From: an uncultured Rubrobacteraceae bacterium
Lineage (GTDB): Bacteria; Actinomycetota; Rubrobacteria; Rubrobacterales; Rubrobacteraceae
Reading direction: 5' to 3'
Assembly: GCA_902806095.1 (NCBI GenBank)
Contig: CADCVF010000053.1
Span: 22,110-86,109 of the forward strand
Length of the DNA: 64,000 bases
The position numbers and the translations under genes were made by a program. Under the pieces are notes generated by a model. The model was not told the origin of the DNA, ran no database searches, and saw only the letters and a program-made list of their open reading frames with translations. Positions 58,528 through 64,000 of the stretch are shown here, piece after piece (the first letter of the stretch is position 1; each line of letters opens with the position of its first letter).

Positions 58528-60018
58528 TTGAGGAGTTCCGAGAACAATGGCCCGAGGCCTGCCCTGCTCTTCGTGCTTGACGGTATCAGACCCGACGTAC
58601 TACAGGCGGCCATCCGCGAGGGGGACGCGCCGAACCTGGGCGTCCTGGCACAGAGGGGAGAGGCGGTCTGGGACGCGGTCTCCGTCTTCCCCAGCATAAC
58701 CCCGGCGGCGACGGCCGCGATAGCGACGGGAGAGGCGCCCGCAAAGAGCGGCATCGTCGGGCACGCCTGGTACGATGAAGACGAGCGTCGTGTAGTCGTC
58801 TACGGCGCCATGACGGAGACCGTAATGGCGAGCGGTCCCATAAGAGTCTTTCACAACAACGTCTGGCGGATGAACCGCGACGACTTGCACGCGGCGACCC
58901 TCTTCGAGGCCCTGCACGACCGCGGTTTCGACGGCGCGTGCGTCAACTTTCCCGTAAGGCGTGGTCCGCACACGCATCCGATCCGCATGAAGACCGTAGA
59001 AGGTTACCTCAGGGGCGGACGCTACCTCGGACCCTCTGTGCAAGGCCCCAAGGAATACTTTATGGGCGATCTGTTCTATAGTCGCGATACTGGATTCAGC
59101 GGGCGCAAGGCCAACGGCGGCGTCCTCCGCTCCGTCGGCATCAACGACGACTACGCGGCCAGGGTGGGGGCGATGCTGCTCAAGGAGCGTGCGGCGCCGT
59201 TCAACCTCGTCTATTTCTTCAAGGGCGACTCGATAGCCCATCACCACGGCCTCGAGGCGCAGCGTCAATGGCTGAATACGGCCGACGAGTACGTGGCCAG
59301 GATCTTCGAGGCCGGCGGCGGCGTCGACCGCGTGCTCGAGGACTACGCCGTGCTCGCGCTCTCGGATCACGGCCACGCGCCGCTTCTGCCGAAGCGCCGC
59401 TACGTCGACCTGCGCATGATCCCGGGCCAGAAGGTCTCATCGGGCGTGAAAGCCCGTTTCGGCAACGGCACCACCGTCCTCGTCGTCCCGAACGGACGTT
59501 CTGCGCTCCTGTATCTCCGTGGAGATGTCGAGCTTGGATCGGTCGTTGAGAAGCTCGTCGGACGCCGCGGCGTGGATCTCACGGCCTGGATAGAGGACGG
59601 AAGGGCAGCAGTCCGCCGGCTCGGGCGCGAAGTCCGCTTTTTGCCAGGCCCAGGATCAAAGGACCCGTTCGGGCGATCCTGGGAGCTCGAAGGCGACCCC
59701 CGAGCCCTCGACATCACCGTCTCCGATGGATTCCTGTACTACGGTGAGTACCCAGATGCGCTGGAGCGACTCTGGGGATGCCTGCACTCGCCGCGATGCG
59801 GGGACGTGGTGCTCTCGGCGACGCCTGGGTATACGTTCGGCGAGATCTCCGGCGGGTATCACACGGCGAGCGACCACGGCTCGCTGCACATGAGCGACTC
59901 CAACGTGTTCGTGCTCGCGAGCGGTGTGCCCGCGCCGCACAGGATCACGGACGTGGCCCCAACCCTCCTCTCCCATTTCGGCGCCGGCATGGTCTCTGAG
60001 GACCGTGTCTTCCAGTAG
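58528..60018 (+). CDS. Alkaline phosphatase-superfamily phosphodiesterase (type I nucleotide pyrophosphatase-like)
   Basis: A 496-residue member of the alkaline phosphatase superfamily. The first metal-binding Asp is in LLFVLDGIRPDVLQAA, the Thr/Ser nucleophile region is VFPSITPAATAAIATG, and later metal ligands lie in LVYFFKGDSIAHHHG, LALSDHGHAPL and GYHTASDHGSLH. There is no signal peptide, unlike many exported members. Substrates in the family are nucleotides, phospholipids or phosphonates. TTG 58528 is the only plausible start in frame. A membrane-protein gene overlaps its end by 14 bp. Confidence 0.8.
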   Translation: MRSSENNGPRPALLFVLDGIRPDVLQAAIREGDAPNLGVLAQRGEAVWDAVSVFPSITPAATAAIATGEAPAKSGIVGHAWYDEDERRVVVYGAMTETVMASGPIRVFHNNVWRMNRDDLHAATLFEALHDRGFDGACVNFPVRRGPHTHPIRMKTVEGYLRGGRYLGPSVQGPKEYFMGDLFYSRDTGFSGRKANGGVLRSVGINDDYAARVGAMLLKERAAPFNLVYFFKGDSIAHHHGLEAQRQWLNTADEYVARIFEAGGGVDRVLEDYAVLALSDHGHAPLLPKRRYVDLRMIPGQKVSSGVKARFGNGTTVLVVPNGRSALLYLRGDVELGSVVEKLVGRRGVDLTAWIEDGRAAVRRLGREVRFLPGPGSKDPFGRSWELEGDPRALDITVSDGFLYYGEYPDALERLWGCLHSPRCGDVVLSATPGYTFGEISGGYHTASDHGSLHMSDSNVFVLASGVPAPHRITDVAPTLLSHFGAGMVSEDRVFQ

Positions 60019-60745
60019 TAACGGCTCCTCAGGGGGTGGGGAACGCACGGGACTGCGGCCGCGGTATCGGCGGGCGTTTGGATGTGTCACCTGGGTTTAC
60101 ATGGGGATGCTCGTCTTCCTCGCTGCCAACTTCCTTTTCGTGTTGCCGTCCAGGTTCCTCGGCAGCGGGGATCTCTACCGCTATCTCCCTCCCGCGCTCG
60201 CGTTCCTTGGGACCTTCCTGATCCTGCCTGGAATGGTGCTCGCCGCACTGCTCGGGGCCCGTACCTTCCGGACGCCACGCACGCGTGGGACCCGCGTCGG
60301 GGCCGGCGTGGGAGCGTTGATCGGCTACAGCGGCTTCTTCGGCCTCGAGTGGCTCGCTATCGCCCTCGGGCTGAACCGGCGAGACCAGGCGTTCCGAACG
60401 GTCGTTTTTCCCGATCTCGGAGGGACCCTCGCCTTCTACGCCTTCGTCCCACTGACGCTCCTTGCGACAGGCCTCGTCTTTTTCGCCCTCTATACCAGAG
60501 GGGCTGACTTCGACCGGCGGCGCAACCTCGTACTCGCCGGGACGGCGCTGGCGGTGCTCGCGGGACTAGGCATTGTGGTGGCGGATCCAGATCCGCTCGG
60601 CGTTGCCGGGGTCATGATCTCCACCGCATCCGGGGCGATCGGCGGCTATGTGGGCGGATCCGGCTACGCCAGGGCCGGAGGGGACGATCTGATCCCACCA
60701 GGAGCCGAGATACGCCCCCGTGAGCCCTGGCGCAAGCGTCGCTGA
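60005..60745 (+). CDS. Hypothetical polytopic membrane protein
   Basis: A 246-residue protein from GTG 60005, inside the end of the phosphodiesterase gene, so probably coupled to it. Six or so hydrophobic segments are seen: VTWVYMGMLVFLAANFLFVL, LAFLGTFLILPGMVLAALLG, VGAGVGALIGYSGFFGLEWL, and FYAFVPLTLLATGLVFFALY. The end is basic (REPWRKRR). No family is recognised. Pairing with the phosphodiesterase suggests a role at the membrane in the same process. Confidence 0.6.
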   Translation: MSSSSNGSSGGGERTGLRPRYRRAFGCVTWVYMGMLVFLAANFLFVLPSRFLGSGDLYRYLPPALAFLGTFLILPGMVLAALLGARTFRTPRTRGTRVGAGVGALIGYSGFFGLEWLAIALGLNRRDQAFRTVVFPDLGGTLAFYAFVPLTLLATGLVFFALYTRGADFDRRRNLVLAGTALAVLAGLGIVVADPDPLGVAGVMISTASGAIGGYVGGSGYARAGGDDLIPPGAEIRPREPWRKRR

Positions 60746-60769
60746 CCCCGGAAACGCAACCCTTCGCGG

Positions 60770-60775
60770 TATAAT
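60770..60775 (+). promoter_or_regulatory. TATAAT -10 box of uvrC, leaderless
   Basis: TATAAT is followed by 8 nt and then ATG 60784, so transcription should start at or very near the A of the start codon. No Shine-Dalgarno sequence is present. The same TATAAT-N8-ATG arrangement is found before uvrB. Confidence 0.55.
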
Positions 60776-60783
60776 CTTGTGCG

Positions 60784-62622
60784 ATGTCAGAGAATGGATT
60801 CCCCGATAGATCTCACCTCCCAACCTCCCCCGGCGTCTACATCTTCAAAGACGCCGGAGACACGGTCATATACGTGGGCAAGGCCAAGAACGTGCGCAGC
60901 AGGGTGGCGAGCTATTTCAATCGTTCGGGCGACGGCCGCCCGAAGATAGCGGAGCTCAGGGAGCGCGTCAGGCAAATAGATTTCATAGTTACGAGCAGCG
61001 AGACCGAGGCGCTTGTCCTCGAGGCGAACCTGATAAAGCGCCACAGGCCACGCTTCAACGCCTCACTCAAGGACGACAAGAGCTACCCCTACATCGTGGT
61101 CACCACCGGGGACGAGTACCCCAGGGTCTTCGCCACCCGCTCCTCCCACGACCCGCGCCATCGCTACTTCGGACCATTCCCGAGCGCTGGCAGCGTTCAC
61201 GCGACGCTCGACGTACTGAACAAGACTTTCCCTTTCCGCAAATGCCGCGGTCCGGAGCCGGGTCGGCGCAGCGGAGTGCCCTGCCTCAACTACCACATCG
61301 GACGCTCCGCGGCACCATGCATCGGGGCCGTCTCCAAACAGGACTATGATGGGATAATCGCTGACGTCATCTCCTTCTTGGAGGGGCGGGTGGATGGTTT
61401 GATCCGCGAGCGTGAGGCCGCCATGCGCGAGGCCGCCAAAGACACGGACTTCGAGCGGGCGGCGAAGCTGCGAGACGAGATCTCCGCCCTCACCCACGTC
61501 CGCGACCGCCAGAGGGCGACTATCGCTTCCGAGGACTCCTTCGACGCCTTCGGCGCCTACGCCGAGGATGAGACGGCTTGCGTGCAGGTTTTCGCCGTGC
61601 GCGAGGGCCAGATCGTGAATCGCGACTCTTTCCTTCTCGACAACTACGGTGAGTCCCGGGCCGAGGACGTCTCGCTCCAGTTCGTCCCCCAGTACTACGG
61701 CACAGCAGCCGTCCCACGCGAGGTCCTCGTTCAGTCTGATGACCGCGAGGACGAGCTGGAGATGCTCGCCGATCACCTCTCGGGCCTGAGGGGGACCAGC
61801 GTCGAGGTACGCCAGCCCAGGAGGGGGGACAAGCGCCGAATCCTCGAGATGGCTTTACGCAACGCGGAGCTCGGGCTCGAGCACGAGCGGATGTTGGATG
61901 AAGCCAGGCGCAACAGGGTCGCCTCGACGCTCGACGGGTTGCGCGAGGAGCTCGCTCTCCCCCAGCTGCCGGTCCGGATCGAATGCTACGACATCTCCAA
62001 CACCATGGGGACCAACTCCGTGGCCTCCATGGTCGTGTTCCAGGGTGGACGTCCGGCCAAGAGCGAGTACAGGCGGTTCAAAGTCAGGACGGTCGAGGGC
62101 GCCGACGACTTCGCCAGCATGGCCGAAGTCATTCGCCGCCGTCTGGAGCGCCTCAAGGCCGACGACGAGAAGTTCACGCCTGCTCCTGACCTGATCCTGC
62201 TAGATGGCGGTAAGGGGCAGCTCTCCGCTGTCATCCCCATCCTCGAAGAGATGAGGGTAGGCGAGGAGCTACCCGACATCCCCTTGCGTTCGCTCGCCAA
62301 ACGCGAGGAGGAGATCTTCGAGCCTGGTCGCCCCGAGCCGGTGATCCTGAAGCGTAACTCCCCCGAACTGCACCTCCTCCAGCGCGTCCGTGACGAGGCC
62401 CACCGCTTCGCCAACGCCTACCACACCAAAGTCCGTGGCAAGGCCATGACCGCCTCGGTCCTCGACGATCTCCCCGGCGTCGGCCCCGAGCGTAAAAAGA
62501 AGATACTAGCCCACTTCGGCACCCCCGAGGCCTTCCTGAACGCCTCCCTCGAAGAGCTCGAGTCCGTCCCAGGACTCCCCGGAAGAGTCGCCCGTGAAGT
62601 CCATACAAGAGTGCATAGATAG
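60784..62622 (+). CDS. uvrC: Excinuclease ABC subunit C
   Basis: A 612-residue UvrC. The N-terminal GIY-YIG nuclease ([20 protein letters not shown], then [13 protein letters not shown]) makes the 3' incision. A UVR domain lies at about residues 205-240 ([20 protein letters not shown]) and binds UvrB. The C-terminal RNase H-like domain ([32 protein letters not shown]) makes the 5' incision, followed by a helix-hairpin-helix pair ([38 protein letters not shown]). All catalytic regions are intact. rapZ follows after 99 bp. Confidence 0.96.
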   Translation: MSENGFPDRSHLPTSPGVYIFKDAGDTVIYVGKAKNVRSRVASYFNRSGDGRPKIAELRERVRQIDFIVTSSETEALVLEANLIKRHRPRFNASLKDDKSYPYIVVTTGDEYPRVFATRSSHDPRHRYFGPFPSAGSVHATLDVLNKTFPFRKCRGPEPGRRSGVPCLNYHIGRSAAPCIGAVSKQDYDGIIADVISFLEGRVDGLIREREAAMREAAKDTDFERAAKLRDEISALTHVRDRQRATIASEDSFDAFGAYAEDETACVQVFAVREGQIVNRDSFLLDNYGESRAEDVSLQFVPQYYGTAAVPREVLVQSDDREDELEMLADHLSGLRGTSVEVRQPRRGDKRRILEMALRNAELGLEHERMLDEARRNRVASTLDGLREELALPQLPVRIECYDISNTMGTNSVASMVVFQGGRPAKSEYRRFKVRTVEGADDFASMAEVIRRRLERLKADDEKFTPAPDLILLDGGKGQLSAVIPILEEMRVGEELPDIPLRSLAKREEEIFEPGRPEPVILKRNSPELHLLQRVRDEAHRFANAYHTKVRGKAMTASVLDDLPGVGPERKKKILAHFGTPEAFLNASLEELESVPGLPGRVAREVHTRVHR

Positions 62623-62721
62623 CAATTCAGCCCGCCGCCTGAAGTTGCAAGCTGAGACTCGCGGTGCTAATCTCGGCTTCCGAGATGGCTTGCGCATCCC
62701 AGGAGGGACGGACGACGCGAC

Positions 62722-63621
62722 GTGGGTGAGCAGGCCACCGGCTTCCAGGCCCCGGGCAAGCGCAGGATCGTCATCATCACAGGGCTTTCGGGCGCCGGCA
62801 AGAGCAACGCCCTTCAGGCTTTCGAGGACGCTGGGTATTTCTGTATAGATAACCTCCCGCCACGTATGATCCCTGCCGTCATGGAGACTACGGCGCAGGG
62901 CAACGGCGGACCCGACGGGGTGGTCGTCGTGGTGGACATGCGCGGACGGCGGTACTTCGGCGAGGAACTGGAGCGCAATCTGGAGGCCGTGGAGAGGGAG
63001 AAGGGCTGGGAGCACAGCATCCTGTTCATCGACTCCGACGACCCCACGCTGGTCAGGCGTTACAAGGAGAGCCGCAGGCCACATCCCGCAGCCCGAAACG
63101 GCGACGTCCTCGAGGCCATACGCCGTGAGAGGCGGGATCTCGCCAACGTGCGGGAGATGGCCGACCTCGTCGTCGACACCTCGGGCTACTCAGCGCTCGA
63201 CACTCGCCTGCGTTTCAAGAAGCTCGCGGAATCTTTCTCCAGCAGGATGACCGTGAGTCTCATCTCCTTCGGCTTCAAACACGGCACCCCCCTCGACGTA
63301 GACACGCTACTCGACGTCCGTTTCCTCCCCAACCCCCACTACGACCCCGAGCTCAGGCCGCTCACGGGCCACGACGCGCCCGTACGCGAGGCGGTCCTCG
63401 GCTCGAAAGACTGCCAGGAATTCCTCGAGAAAACCGGAGCACTGCTCTCCTTCCTCATCCCGCGCTACGCCGCAGAAGGCAAGACCTACTTCACTGTCGG
63501 CATAGGCTGCACCGGCGGCAGGCACCGCTCCGTCGCCATTACCAAGGAACTAGCCACACGTCTCAGGCAGGATAACACCGAAATAGACCTCTTCATCAGG
63601 CACAGAGACGCGGAGAAATAG
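62722..63621 (+). CDS. rapZ: RapZ/YvcJ-family nucleotide-binding RNase adapter
   Basis: A 299-residue P-loop protein with Walker A ITGLSGAGKSNALQAFED and a DNLPPRMIPAV stretch after it, VVVVDMRGRRYF, then VDTSGYSALDTRL, SLISFGFKHGTP and the C-terminal FTVGIGCTGGRHRSVAITKE signature. In E. coli RapZ binds GlmZ sRNA and RNase E. In actinobacteria the protein usually lies in uvrC-rapZ-yvcK-whiA clusters. GTG 62722 has AGGAGGG 14 nt upstream. Here the genes expected after rapZ are missing. Confidence 0.93.
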   Translation: MGEQATGFQAPGKRRIVIITGLSGAGKSNALQAFEDAGYFCIDNLPPRMIPAVMETTAQGNGGPDGVVVVVDMRGRRYFGEELERNLEAVEREKGWEHSILFIDSDDPTLVRRYKESRRPHPAARNGDVLEAIRRERRDLANVREMADLVVDTSGYSALDTRLRFKKLAESFSSRMTVSLISFGFKHGTPLDVDTLLDVRFLPNPHYDPELRPLTGHDAPVREAVLGSKDCQEFLEKTGALLSFLIPRYAAEGKTYFTVGIGCTGGRHRSVAITKELATRLRQDNTEIDLFIRHRDAEK

Positions 63622-63699
63622 CAACCTCTAGTCTCCGAGCCGAACGGCGAGCCTCCTCCGCCAAGAGTTTGCAGCGGTAAGCTCGGGCCAACCGGCACA

Positions 63700-63889
63700 C
63701 CTCACACGGAATCGGCATGATCCCGTCCTCGGTGTACAACTTAGGCGAGCACAACTTCTACCCATTTCTCCAAGCATTACCGTTCGTCATTGCCGCTACC
63801 TCCCATGACCGTCATTCCCGCGCAAGCGGGAATCCACTGCAGCAAGCGCTACGCTCCTCCAACCATGAGCGATCTATCTAACTAGAAGC
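63700..63889. repeat. Interspersed repeat E, copy 3
   Basis: Shares with copy 2 ACGGAATCGGCATGATC, CTCGGTGTACAACTTAGGCG, AGCACAACTTCTACCC, the hairpin ATTCCCGC-GCAA-GCGGGAAT (63814-63833), and CTGCAGCAAGCGCT...GAGCGATCTA. It lies between rapZ and the IS5-like element. Confidence 0.65.
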
Positions 63890-64000
63890 TATCTCATAAA
63901 TGCGAGAGTGAGGATATAGTGGCTCTGTGGCACATCCCTTTGGCAGGAGAAACGAAGCATGGACCTCACAGACGAGCAGTGGAAAGTATTGGAACCACTC
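63890..64000 (+). mobile_element. Left end of an IS5-like insertion sequence (cut by window edge)
   Basis: After a CTAACTAG junction, the sequence AAGCTATCTCATAAATGCGA looks like an IS5-family terminal inverted repeat. It is followed about 70 bp later by a transposase start. The other end is outside the window, so the inverted repeat and target duplication cannot be confirmed. Confidence 0.55.
63959..64000 (+). CDS. IS5-like transposase, N-terminal 14 codons
   Basis: ATG 63959, preceded by AGGAGAAAC, starts MDLTDEQWKVLEPL, the standard N-terminus of IS5/IS1031-type transposases (DUF4096 domain). The remainder lies beyond the window. Confidence 0.75.
   Translation, partial: MDLTDEQWKVLEPL

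Overview
The window reads as a chromosomal segment of a high-GC actinobacterium, most likely Rubrobacter or a close relative. This is inferred from the gene content and protein style: an F420-type LLM oxidoreductase, an OtrA-like ribosomal protection protein, a PASTA Ser/Thr kinase, PucR and SARP-LuxR regulators, uvrC followed by rapZ, and frequent GTG/TTG starts. No rRNA is present. The only RNA gene I can support is one tRNA-Leu(CAA).

Layout. 0-7.5 kb: flavin reductase (cut by the window edge), methyltransferase, ribokinase, a wrecked ThDP decarboxylase, a PASTA kinase, quinone oxidoreductase and an LLM oxidoreductase. 7.5-9.3 kb: a toxin-antitoxin and gene-debris zone, with an intact VapBC pair followed by two mirror-image BrnT/CopG modules whose toxins are both beheaded, next to the copied tail of the LLM gene. 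9.3-16.8 kb: serine hydrolase, zinc alcohol dehydrogenase, two SDR epimerases, a MetE-like protein and an aminotransferase. 16.9-22.5 kb: ribosomal protection GTPase plus methyltransferase, potassium channel, DedA and YIP1 membrane proteins. 22.5-31.8 kb: a mosaic accessory region with three copies of a 100-bp repeat, intact and fragmentary kinase-less sensor genes, an IS3-family element, an orphan solute-binding protein, and an XRE/tyrosine-integrase pair abutting tRNA-Leu.

31.9-37.1 kb is a complete branched-chain amino-acid ABC operon (livKHMGF). 37.3-43 kb is housekeeping: polA, rpsA, coaE and a lytic transglycosylase. 43-46 kb is another debris zone: a collapsed SARP-LuxR regulator, a DUF433/DUF5615 toxin-antitoxin pair, a second LuxR tail and a frameshifted lipoprotein. 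46-64 kb carries all three nucleotide-excision-repair genes (uvrB, uvrA, uvrC) interspersed with a CPBP protease and TetR, amt, a PucR regulator, a phosphodiesterase and rapZ. It ends in an IS5-like transposase cut by the window edge.

Non-coding structure is rich. Two families of interspersed repeats are seen: a roughly 120-190-bp element ending in an ATTCCCGC hairpin (three copies), and GCTGAAATGCTGA tracts combined with short hairpins (four sites). Several genes have a -10 box directly against the start codon, which suggests leaderless mRNAs (polA, uvrC, vapB, xre). There are also unusual start sites: AUA for the DUF433 gene, a possible AUC for uvrA, and overlapping upstream ORFs at uvrB and at the ribosomal protection gene. 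All assignments are by reading the sequence; no database search was run.
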